The notes below the pieces were generated by a model. That model was given only the letters and a program-made list of their open reading frames with translations, was not told the DNA's origin and made no database searches. A stretch of DNA of 64,000 nt from NCBI GenBank assembly GCA_026003755.1, contig BPHV01000005.1, positions 186,001 to 250,000 of the forward strand. Direction: 5' to 3'. Every line of letters begins with the position of its first letter. Within the stretch, counting starts at the first letter, position 1. The DNA is from Candidatus Roseilinea sp. GTDB taxonomy: Bacteria > Chloroflexota > Anaerolineae > J036 > Brachytrichaceae. The translations under genes were made by a program, and so were the position numbers. Positions 50,288 to 60,587 of the stretch are shown here, in pieces.

Positions 50288-52402
50288 TTGCATGCGCGCG
50301 CAGTGACCCGTGTGACGGCCGATGATGAACCGAGGACGGCGCAGGGCAGGCAGCTCTCGATATGGCTACCTGCCCTGGTCGTCGTTTGGATGGCGTTCGC
50401 CTTCCGGATGCACGGGCTGGAGCACGTGCGCCAGAACTACGACCGCGCCTACCCGCACGGCCTCGGCCTGTTCATCCGTCAAGCGGTTGCCGAAGGGCGC
50501 CTCGATCAACTGCCTGCGACCAGCCTGCTGGCCAGCATTAACCTGCCCAATCCGGTCGGCGCCAGTTACTTCTACGCCCTGCTGACGGCCATCGAACCGA
50601 GCGCCTACGTCGCCACGGCGCTCAATGCGATGTTGGGCGCGCTGGTGGCCGCCATCGCTTTCGACCTGGCGCGGCGACTTTTCGGCGGATGGTCTGCGTT
50701 CGTCGCCGGCTTACTTGCCGGTGTGAGCCTGTGGGCGGCCTGGGTTGCGCGCGGGGCATGGCTACAGGGGCCGCTCGAAGCGATGAGCGCGCTGGCGCTG
50801 TGGCTGGCGATGAATGGCCTAGCGCGCGGCAAGCCGAAGCACCTGTTCGCGGCGTTCGCTTGGGCTGCTGCCTGCTTGCAGACATACCTGGTTGCTGCTG
50901 GCCTGCTGGCCCAACTGGTCGTCGCGGCGTTCATCGGCGCGTTCAGCCTGTGCCCGCTGGGCCGATGGTCAACCGGCTCGCGCCGCGCTGCGGTAGCCGG
51001 CGCTGCCGTCGGCGTCTTGAGCGTGCTTGTTTACGCCGGCGCAGTCATCAGCGCGCGCGCCTCGCTCACAGCCGTGGTCAACAATCCACACGCCTTCAAC
51101 GAGGAGACCCGCGCCGGCCGGCTGAATCTCGATCCGATCAACCATGCGCTGCGCATTGCCAGCGGGCGCGATTTTGAGAACACGTTTGTCGAACCCGACA
51201 CGCCGCTGTTCGAGGCGCGCGATCGCTGGAGCGACGCGCGGGCCGCGCTCATTGACGCGCTCCTCTGGATCGGGCTGGGCATGTTGGCGATTCAGGCCGT
51301 CAGCCGATCGGGCTCTGATCCGGCTCGCACCGCGTTAATGAGCCGTCTCGCGCTGGGATGGTTTGTCTTGCCGGTTCTGGCGACCTTCCTGATTGCGAAC
51401 GCCGTCATGCGCGATTGGAAGGCGCATGTGTTCTACCTGCTGCTCACCTCGCCGATGCCTTACGCGCTGGCCGGCGCGCCATTGGCGCTGCTCGAGCGCG
51501 CAGCGCGCCATGCGACGCGCAAGACGCGATACGCGATTCTGGCTTTGGCGTTGCCTGTCGCCCTGGTCGCCGTTGCCCTCCCCTGGTGGAACGCCCACGG
51601 CGAGGCCGAAGCCGCGGTGCGCTTCCCTTACCATCACGACGGTTTGTATAGCCTGCCGCTCTTCTGGCAGATGCGCCTGGCCGAGCGATGGCGCGCGCTC
51701 GGTTGCGTCACGCTTCACGCCCAGGAGGACGCACGCTGGCTGGCCAGTTTGCTCGGAGACGCCCGGCCCGCGCGCGCCGAAGAGATCCACATCCGGGGCG
51801 CATCCAGCATCTGGCAAGTGCGGCCGGAGGGCGGCGAATGCGCTTTGTTGATGGCCGAATCACCTGCGCCGGCGCGCGCCGAAGCATTCCCGATGCCCAT
51901 CCCCGGTCAAAAGCGCACCGACCGGACGCCGGTCGTGCCCATGCTCTACCGCGCGCTGCCGCTCGCATCGGCCCTGCGCCCGTCGGAAGGCGCGTTCATC
52001 GTCAACCTAGGCGAGGGCTGGCGGTTGCTGGAGCTACACACGCCGGCTGCGGCGCGTCCCGGCGAGACGATCACCGTGACGCACGACTGGCGGGTGGGGC
52101 TGCCGCCGGCCGAGCCATACGGGTCATGGTATTTCGCGCCATTCGTCAAACTATTTGCGCCCGACGGCCGAATGATCGTGCAGGTGGATGATGCGCCGGC
52201 GATCCTCGGCTATCGTTGGCGCGCCGGCCACGTGCAAACCAGCGCGGTGCGCTTTGCGCTGCCCGCCGATCTGCCGCCGGGCCAGTATGCGTTGGAGATG
52301 AGCCTGTTCGATCCCAACCAGAAGAAGAACGCGGTGTACTTCGATCCCAAGCAACCGGACACGCCCATTGTTACAATACGGCATGTGTTGTGGGTTCGGT
52401 AA
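50288..52402 (+). CDS. Polytopic GT-C-like membrane protein with C-terminal beta-sandwich, inside the sdh operon
   Basis: A 704-residue protein with about 11 helices; the first loop RQNYDRAYPHGLGLFIRQA has the YD acidic motif and INLPNPVGASYFYALLTAI resembles the second GT-C loop. The C-terminal 180 residues include a sandwich (RPGETITVTHDWRVGLPPA, FAPFVKLFAPDGRMIVQVDD, LPPGQYALEMSLFDPNQK). The first codon is a TTG at 50288 or a GTG at 50303; no clear ribosome site is seen. It lies between sdhD (28 bp upstream) and sdhA (49 bp downstream), all on the plus strand, so it is probably co-transcribed with complex II. Confidence 0.78.
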   Translation: MHARAVTRVTADDEPRTAQGRQLSIWLPALVVVWMAFAFRMHGLEHVRQNYDRAYPHGLGLFIRQAVAEGRLDQLPATSLLASINLPNPVGASYFYALLTAIEPSAYVATALNAMLGALVAAIAFDLARRLFGGWSAFVAGLLAGVSLWAAWVARGAWLQGPLEAMSALALWLAMNGLARGKPKHLFAAFAWAAACLQTYLVAAGLLAQLVVAAFIGAFSLCPLGRWSTGSRRAAVAGAAVGVLSVLVYAGAVISARASLTAVVNNPHAFNEETRAGRLNLDPINHALRIASGRDFENTFVEPDTPLFEARDRWSDARAALIDALLWIGLGMLAIQAVSRSGSDPARTALMSRLALGWFVLPVLATFLIANAVMRDWKAHVFYLLLTSPMPYALAGAPLALLERAARHATRKTRYAILALALPVALVAVALPWWNAHGEAEAAVRFPYHHDGLYSLPLFWQMRLAERWRALGCVTLHAQEDARWLASLLGDARPARAEEIHIRGASSIWQVRPEGGECALLMAESPAPARAEAFPMPIPGQKRTDRTPVVPMLYRALPLASALRPSEGAFIVNLGEGWRLLELHTPAAARPGETITVTHDWRVGLPPAEPYGSWYFAPFVKLFAPDGRMIVQVDDAPAILGYRWRAGHVQTSAVRFALPADLPPGQYALEMSLFDPNQKKNAVYFDPKQPDTPIVTIRHVLWVR

Positions 52403-52451
52403 GTGCGATGACCAGAGCCGATAATTCAATCTCGTATCTTTAGGAGTTGGT

Positions 52452-54227
52452 ATGCCTCAGTATCATCAGTTTGATGCGCTTGTAGTGGGCGCGGGCGGCG
52501 CAGGGTTGATGGCGGCCCTGTATGCCAGCAGAGGTGTGAACACCGCCGTCATCAGCAAGCTGTATCCCACGCGTTCGCACACCGGCACAGCGCAGGGCGG
52601 CATCAGCGCTGCGCTGGGTAACCTGGAAGAGGACAAATGGGAATGGCACGCCTACGACACGATCAAAGGCGGCGACTTCCTGTGCGACCAAGACGCGGTG
52701 GACATCATGTGCCGCGAGGCCATTGACGCGGTGATTGACCTGGAACACATGGGCCTGCCGTTCGACCGCACGCCCGACGGCAAGATCAGCCAGCGGCGCT
52801 TTGGCGGGCACACCAACAACGAGACCAAAAAGCCGGTCATGCGCGCCTGCCACGCCGCCGACCGCACCGGCCACATGATCCTGCAAACGCTTTATCAGAA
52901 CTGTATCAAGAACAACGTCAAGTTCTTCGATGAGTTCCAGGTGATTGACGTGCTGATCGAGGACGGCAAGTGCAACGGCGTGGTGGCCGTGCAATTGGCC
53001 ACCGGCGAGATCCACGTCTTCCACAGCAAAGCAACGCTGATCGCCACCGGCGGCTTCGGCAAGATGTGGAAGGTGACCAGCAACGCGCACTCGCTCACCG
53101 GCGACCTGCCGGCGGCGGTGCTGCGGCGCGGCTTGCCGCTGGAGGACATGGAGTTCTTCCAGTTCCACCCGACCGGCGTGTATAAGCTGGGCATCTTGCT
53201 CAGCGAGGCCGCGCGCGGCGAAGGCGCGGTGTTCATCAACGACAAGGGCGAGCGCTTCATGGAGCGCTACATGCCCACCCTGAAAGACCTCGCCCCGCGC
53301 GACATCTGCAGCCGCTGCATCTATACCGAGATTCGCGAAGGTCGCGGCATCGGCGGCAAAGACTACGTGTATCTGGACTTCCGCCCCGAGCAAATCAACA
53401 AATACTTCGAGGCAGACGGCAACCCTAAGCGCATTGACGCGCACTACTTGGAGACCCGACTGCCCGACATCATCGAGTTCGCCCGCGTGTACCAGGGGAT
53501 TGACCCGATCAAAGAGCCGGTGCCGATTCAGCCGACGGCGCACTACGCCATGGGCGGCATCCCTACCGACAACGACGCGCGCGTGCTGGCCGACGAAACC
53601 GGTCGGATCGTGGAAGGGCTTTACGCCGCCGGCGAGGTGGCCTGCGTCAGCGTGCACGGCGCCAACCGGCTGGGCACGAACTCGTTGGTGGACCTGGTGG
53701 TTTTCGGCAAGCGCGGCGGCATCGCCATGGCCGAGTATTGCAAGCAAGCGTCGTTCCGCCCCATCAACCGCGACGCGGCGGCCAAAGAAGGCGCTGCGCA
53801 GCTTGACCGCATCCGCAACAACAACGGCAACGAACGCCCTCATGCCATCCGCAAAGAGATGCAGGCGGTCATGGATGAAAAGGTCGGCGTGTATCGCACC
53901 GGCGCCGGCCTGGAGGAGGCGATTGACAAAATCCACGAGCTGCAGGCTCGCTACAAGCGCATCCGCATAGACGACAAAGGCTTCAAGTGGAACACCGACC
54001 TGATGGAAGCCTGGGAGCTGGGTGCGCTGCTCGACCTGGCCGAGGTCACTGCGTTTGCGGCCCTGGCGCGCACCGAGAGCCGCGGCGGCCATTACCGCGA
54101 GGATTATCCCAACCGCGACGACGTGAACTTCCTCAAACACTCGATGGTCTGGAAGAACGGGACGATCACGCTGAAGTACAAGCCGGTGCGCATCACGCGT
54201 ATCCCGCCGCAGGAGAGGAAGTATTGA
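52452..54227 (+). CDS. sdhA: Succinate dehydrogenase flavoprotein subunit
   Basis: A 591-residue FAD subunit of complex [18 protein letters not shown] binds [18 protein letters not shown] contains the His for covalent [15 protein letters not shown] and [14 protein letters not shown] contribute substrate-binding residues; [18 protein letters not shown] is the conserved late motif. A strong ribosome site (TAGGAG) lies 5 nt before the ATG. The stop is 28 nt before sdhB. Confidence 0.97.
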   Translation: MPQYHQFDALVVGAGGAGLMAALYASRGVNTAVISKLYPTRSHTGTAQGGISAALGNLEEDKWEWHAYDTIKGGDFLCDQDAVDIMCREAIDAVIDLEHMGLPFDRTPDGKISQRRFGGHTNNETKKPVMRACHAADRTGHMILQTLYQNCIKNNVKFFDEFQVIDVLIEDGKCNGVVAVQLATGEIHVFHSKATLIATGGFGKMWKVTSNAHSLTGDLPAAVLRRGLPLEDMEFFQFHPTGVYKLGILLSEAARGEGAVFINDKGERFMERYMPTLKDLAPRDICSRCIYTEIREGRGIGGKDYVYLDFRPEQINKYFEADGNPKRIDAHYLETRLPDIIEFARVYQGIDPIKEPVPIQPTAHYAMGGIPTDNDARVLADETGRIVEGLYAAGEVACVSVHGANRLGTNSLVDLVVFGKRGGIAMAEYCKQASFRPINRDAAAKEGAAQLDRIRNNNGNERPHAIRKEMQAVMDEKVGVYRTGAGLEEAIDKIHELQARYKRIRIDDKGFKWNTDLMEAWELGALLDLAEVTAFAALARTESRGGHYREDYPNRDDVNFLKHSMVWKNGTITLKYKPVRITRIPPQERKY

Positions 54228-54255
54228 TTCCTGACCGCTGGACTTGCGATTCGCA

Positions 54256-54972
<717 letters not shown>

Positions 54973-55050
54973 GATTGCGCTAGGGCCGGGGCGTCCGTGG
55001 CATCGTCATCGGGCCACGTCAAGCCGTTGGATTCGCCGTTGCCCGCGCCC

Positions 55051-55488
55051 TTAGCTTCGATTGGGCGCCTGGCCGGCCTCTTCTCGCTCGACGCGCTCCA
55101 GATAGCGCATGATGTCACCGAGCGAAAGGATGCCGATCGGGTTGCAGATGTCGTCCGGCTCGGCCACCACGACGCGGTGGATGCGGTGGTCAATGATGAT
55201 CTTGGCGGCCTCCTTCAGGGACATGTCCGGCGTCACCGTCAGCACGCGGTTGGTCATGATCTCGCCGACGGTGAGTTGGTCCCAAGGCTTGCCGCTCTCG
55301 TGGACCAGCCGCGCCGCGACGATGTCGGTCTCAGAGATGATGCCGGCCAGCGCGCAATCGAAATCCACCACCACGAGCGAGCGCAACCCTTTTTCGTTCA
55401 TGATGCGTGCAGCATCGCGCACGCTGATAGACGAATCGCAACTCACGACGCCCTTGTGCATGGCGTCTCGGACTGTCATGTGCTTCAT
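55051..55488 (-). CDS. Two-CBS-domain protein
   Basis: A 145-residue protein of two CBS domains (about 1-62 and 70-135): TVRDAMHKGVVSCDSSISVR, KGLRSLVVVDFDCALAGIIS, and TVGEIMTNRVLTVTPDMSL, HRIHRVVVAEPDDICNPIGI. CBS pairs bind adenosine nucleotides and usually act as energy sensors or regulators of a partner. No partner domain is fused. It is divergent from the isocitrate/isopropylmalate-type dehydrogenase gene. Confidence 0.93.
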   Translation of the reverse strand: MKHMTVRDAMHKGVVSCDSSISVRDAARIMNEKGLRSLVVVDFDCALAGIISETDIVAARLVHESGKPWDQLTVGEIMTNRVLTVTPDMSLKEAAKIIIDHRIHRVVVAEPDDICNPIGILSLGDIMRYLERVEREEAGQAPNRS

Positions 55489-55577
55489 ATTGTCTGACTT
55501 CCTCCGTGGGGCATAAGTTTAACGCGGGACTCACTCGCGGCCAATGGACGGTAGATGGACTATACAATCCCCCTGTC

Positions 55578-56591
<1,014 letters not shown>

Positions 56592-56683
56592 ATCCCTGCA
56601 TCGTCAAATTCCTCATCGCAAATTGGAATGGGCAGCGTCTGCCCTCTCGCCTAGCTATCAGCTTTCGCGCGTAGAATCGCGCT

Positions 56684-57601
56684 ATGCTGTCCGAGGCGTT
56701 CCTTCAGTCGTTGCGCACCCTTCGCCTAAACCCGCCGCGTCGGCGCGTCGGCTCGCTGACCGGCGAACGGCGCAGCGTGAAGCGTGGTCGCTCGGTCGAG
56801 TTCGCCGACTACCGCAATTACACCCCCGGTGACGACCCGCGCCGCGTAGACTGGAACATCTATGCCCGTCTGGAGCGCCCCTACATCAAACTGTTCGAGG
56901 ACGAGGAAGACCTCACCACGCACATTCTGCTGGACGACAGCCCATCCATGTTTTGGCAGCCGGACGAGGAGGCCGACGGCCAGCCTCTCGCGCAAAAGTG
57001 GCTGTGCGCCGCGCAGCTCGCGGTCGTGCTGGGCTACGTCGCGCTGGCCTCCGGCGACAAAATTGTGTTGGAGACGAGTTCGTCCCAACGCTTTGGGCCA
57101 AAGCGCGGCGTGGCTGCGGCTGCGGCGCTCATCGCGTTCGTCGAGCGCGTCTCGGCAACCGCCAAGCGCGACTTGCGCGCTGCGCCAACCGGCCGGCGAT
57201 CGCCCTTGAACGCCTGGCTGAAGCGTTACGCGCTCGACGCGCGCCCCGGCCTGTGCATCGTGATCAGCGACATGTTGGACGAGGACGGCTACGCTGAGGG
57301 GTTCAACGCGCTGGGCAACCGCCGGCTGGATGTGAACCTGTTGCACACGCTCAGCGCCGACGAACTCGACCCGCAATTCGCGGGCGACCTCCGGCTAAAG
57401 GATGTGGAGACGGCCAACCTGCAGGATATGAGCCTGGACGACGCCGTGCTCGGTCAGTATCGTCGGCGGTTGACCGCATGGAGCGAGGAGATCGCCGCCC
57501 ATGTCCGCCGGCGCGGCGGCCGCTACCATCTCACCGACACGTCGCTGCCGCTCGAACGAATCGTGTTGAAAGACCTGAGGCGCGCGGAATGGCTGGTTTG
57601 A
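56684..57601 (+). CDS. DUF58 family protein (MoxR-associated type)
   Basis: A 305-residue protein with the DUF58 signature GRSVEFADYRNYTPGDDPRR (about 35-54) followed by DWNIYARLERPYIKLFEDEE. A VWA-like core follows, with LLDDSPSMFW supplying a DxSxS-type metal site and CIVISDMLDEDGY later. Proteins like this accompany MoxR ATPases and BatA proteins in complexes thought to act as chaperones for surface or periplasmic factors. No MoxR gene is adjacent. The BatA-like gene follows 56 nt downstream. Confidence 0.9.
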   Translation: MLSEAFLQSLRTLRLNPPRRRVGSLTGERRSVKRGRSVEFADYRNYTPGDDPRRVDWNIYARLERPYIKLFEDEEDLTTHILLDDSPSMFWQPDEEADGQPLAQKWLCAAQLAVVLGYVALASGDKIVLETSSSQRFGPKRGVAAAAALIAFVERVSATAKRDLRAAPTGRRSPLNAWLKRYALDARPGLCIVISDMLDEDGYAEGFNALGNRRLDVNLLHTLSADELDPQFAGDLRLKDVETANLQDMSLDDAVLGQYRRRLTAWSEEIAAHVRRRGGRYHLTDTSLPLERIVLKDLRRAEWLV

Positions 57602-57657
57602 TGATTGTGCGGCGCGGTCACAGCCGCCGATTGCCATCGGTCAATTGAGGATCGCGT

Positions 57658-59485
57658 ATGGACTTGCTGAATCCCGCGGCCTTCCTGTTTGCCTTGTTAG
57701 CCGCGCCGATCATTCTGCTCTACTTGCTGCGGCTGCAGCGGCGCGAGCAGATTGTGAGCAGCACGCTGCTGTGGCGACAAGTGACGATGGATCGCGAGGC
57801 CAACACGTTGTGGCAGCGCCTGCGGCGTCACCTGCTGCTCTTCCTCCAACTCAGCACACTGGCCTTTCTCGTCTTCGCGCTCATCCGGCCCTACATGAAC
57901 GTGCCCAGCGAGGTGAGCGGGCGATCCATCGTGCTGCTTGATGCGTCGGCCTCGATGCAGGCGACCGACGTTGCGCCTTCGCGGTTCGAAGCGGCGCGCG
58001 CGCGCGTGCGCGATGCGATCAACAGCATGGGCGCCAATGACCAGATGACGCTCATCGTAGTGGATGGCGCGCCGCGCGCGCTCAGCGCGCTGACCCGCGA
58101 CAAGTTGCAACTGCTCGATGCGCTCGACGCGGCCCGGCCTTCGCTGGACGCGGCGAACTGGAGCGCAGCCATCGCCTTGGCCGTCGCCACCGGCGCCGGC
58201 AACGAGGATACGACCACCCTCGTGGTCAGCGACGGCGCGAATGCCGATGACTTGAGCCTGCTGCCCGGCAAAGCGCGCTTCATCCCGATAGGGAACCGCG
58301 GCGACAACGTCGCCATCTCCGCGCTGACGTTGCGCCGCACGCTGCGCGGCCTTTCAGCTTTTGTGCGGGTGACGAACAGCGGGCCGCAGGACGACCGTGT
58401 GCTGGTGTCGCTGCGCGCCGACGGCGCGCTGGTGGATGCGCGCGCGCTGGATGTGCCGGCCGGCGCATCGGCCGAATGGACGATCGGCAACATCAACCCC
58501 AACGCCGTCGTTGTCGGCGCTCGCATTGACGAAGCGCAGCGCAACTTCCTCGCTGTGGACGACGCCGCCTACGCGGTCAACGTGGGGAACACGACGCGCC
58601 ATGCCCTGCTGCTGACGCGCGGCAACCGCTTCCTCGAACAAGCGCTGGCGTTCCTGCCCGGCCTGCGCGTGACGCGGGCCGCCGCGATGCCGCCCGACGC
58701 CCAAACGTACGACCTCTATGTGCTGGACAACGTGACCGCCACCCTGCCGGCGCGAGCCAATGCGCTGCTGATCGGCGCGCAATCGGTGTTCACCCCCAGC
58801 GGCATCTTCAGCAACACCGACTACGTACGCACCGCGCCGCATCCGATTGCCCGCAACGTGGACTGGCGCGGCGTGAGCGTTTTGGACGCGCGGCGGGGTG
58901 AACGCGCCGAGCTGGCTGCGCCCGGTGATCGAGAGCCAGGGCGGCCCGCTGGTGCTTGCCGGCGAAAGCGTCGAGGACGATTTGCAGCGCGTGGTGCTCA
59001 TCACTTTCGACCTGCGCCGGAGCGATCTCCCGTTGCAGATCGCGTTCCCGATCCTGATCGCCAACAGCGTGGAGTGGCTGGCGCCGGCGCAAGGGCTGAA
59101 TGTGCCGCTCAACGTCAAGCCGGGCGAGGTGGTGCCGATGCCGGAAGGTACGCGGGTGACGCTGCCGTCTGGGGAGGAAGTCGTGGCCGGCCGGCGCGGC
59201 TTCGCGCAGACGGATTGGCCGGGCGTCTACACCTTCGACGCGGGCCGGGCGCAGGGCGCCTTCGCTGTGAACTTCATCAACGTGAGCGAATCGCGCATCG
59301 CGCCCAATCCCAACCTGCAAGTCGGCCGCGCGAGCGCCAACGCCGAGCAGGTCGAAAGCCGACCCACATCGCAGCGCGAGTTTTGGCATGGGATGGCCGC
59401 CATGGCGCTGGTCTTGCTGCTGGCGGAATGGTGGGTCTATCAACGCGGACTGCCGACCCGATGGCGCGCAACGCCTAGGCCATAA
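57658..59485 (+). CDS. BatA/VWA-domain membrane protein (frameshift near 58896)
   Basis: About 608 residues after repair. The N-terminal BatA helix FLFALLAAPIILLYLLRLQR and a second helix (LLLFLQLSTLAFLVFALI) flank a VWA domain with the DASASM metal site (about 98-103) and VVSDGANAD. At a GGGG run (58894-58897) the frame breaks, continuing one frame on as NAPSWLRPVIESQGGPLVLA and ending with a C-terminal helix (MAAMALVLLLAEWWVY). Unrepaired, translation would continue in the wrong frame to 59478. It pairs with the DUF58 gene upstream. Sequencing error or pseudogene. Confidence 0.82.
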
Positions 59486-59489
59486 ATGC

Positions 59490-59774
59490 CTATCGGAGGA
59501 GCGCAAGATAACCGGCCTCATCCGTCCCCTGCGGTGACGCAGCGATCAGCGCCAGCTTCTTCGCCCGGGGCAGGCGTTTGATGGCGCACTCGAACTGCAT
59601 CGCCTCGCGCCACGTTGCCACTTGGCGGCGCCAGACCAACGCCACCGGCCGCCGCGCCCGCGTGTAACGCCCGCCGTGCCCGGCCTGATGCGCCTTCAGC
59701 CGCGCATCAGCGTCTTTGGCGATGCCGGTGTAGAGCGAGCCATCGGCGCAGCGCAAAATGTAGACTTCCGGCAT
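59490..59774 (-). CDS. GIY-YIG domain endonuclease-like protein (UPF0213)
   Basis: A 94-residue single-domain protein: EVYILRCADGSLYTGIAKD contains the two GIY-YIG half-motifs (YIL and YTG), then Arg (DARLKAHQAGHG), and FECAIKRLPRAKKLALI with the catalytic Glu. The ATG at 59774 fits the family start and lies 1 nt after the upstream hydroxybutyrate dehydrogenase stop at 59776, so the two are coupled. Confidence 0.9.
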   Translation of the reverse strand: MPEVYILRCADGSLYTGIAKDADARLKAHQAGHGGRYTRARRPVALVWRRQVATWREAMQFECAIKRLPRAKKLALIAASPQGTDEAGYLALLR

Positions 59775-59775
59775 C

Positions 59776-60540
59776 TCAGCGCGCCGTCCACCCCAAATCG
59801 AGCATGTGCGCCGCGCCGGTGATGATGCCGCCTTTATCCGAGGCGAGATACAGCGCAAACTCGGCGACCTCGTCCGGCTCGATCAACCGCTTGATCGCCG
59901 CCGGACCGAGCATCACCTGTTCGATCACCTCGCTTTCAGGGATGTTGAGCGTGCGCGCCTGATCGGCGATCTGTTTGTCCACGATGGGCGTGCGCACGTA
60001 GGCCGGGCAGATCGCGTTGACGGTGACGCCGAATGCTGCAGCCTCCAGCGCCACCGTCTTGGTCAGGCCCATCAAGCCATGTTTGGCGCTGATGTAGGCG
60101 CTCTTGAACGGGCTGGCGACCACGCCGTGCAAGCTGCTGATGTTGATGATGCGCCCCCAGCGATTCGCTTTCATCGCCGGCAACAGATACTTGATCAGTT
60201 GGAACGGCGCAGTCAGCATCACTTGGATCATCTTGTTCCAGGTGGCCTCGGGGAACTCCTCCACCGGGTGAATGTGTTGGAAGCCGGCATTGTTGATGAG
60301 GATGTCCACGCGGCCGCCGGCAGCGTGCAACGCCGCCTGCGCGAGCGACTTGACTGCTTCCTGGTCCGACAGATCGGCCCGGAGGAAGGTTGCGCTGAGC
60401 GCGTCGGCGACTTGCTGCGCTTCGGGCGCGATGTCATGCACCAGCACGCGCGCGCCCGCGCGGGCGAACGCCTGTGCACAGGCGCGGCCGATGCCGCTGC
60501 CGGCACCGGTGACGAGGACAGTCTTATCTTCGAGCGGCAT
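59776..60540 (-). CDS. 3-hydroxybutyrate dehydrogenase (SDR)
   Basis: A 254-residue NAD-dependent short-chain dehydrogenase interconverting 3-hydroxybutyrate and acetoacetate. TGAGSGIGRA is the cofactor motif, NNAGFQHIHPVEEFP carries NNAG plus the FQHxxPVE stretch typical of this enzyme, and SLHGVVASPFKSAYISAKHG has the catalytic Ser, Tyr and Lys. It is 47 nt downstream of the acetoacetyl-CoA synthetase gene, which would use the acetoacetate. Confidence 0.92.
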   Translation of the reverse strand: MPLEDKTVLVTGAGSGIGRACAQAFARAGARVLVHDIAPEAQQVADALSATFLRADLSDQEAVKSLAQAALHAAGGRVDILINNAGFQHIHPVEEFPEATWNKMIQVMLTAPFQLIKYLLPAMKANRWGRIINISSLHGVVASPFKSAYISAKHGLMGLTKTVALEAAAFGVTVNAICPAYVRTPIVDKQIADQARTLNIPESEVIEQVMLGPAAIKRLIEPDEVAEFALYLASDKGGIITGAAHMLDLGWTAR

Positions 60541-60587
60541 CGTTTTTCGGCGAGGTCCGGGGAAGCGCGCGGAGCGCGTCAGCGTCG

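Noticed and set aside
54973-55050. Possible terminator between sdhB and the CBS gene
   Set aside because: A short CGTGGC/GCCACG stem is present but no T-run follows on either strand.
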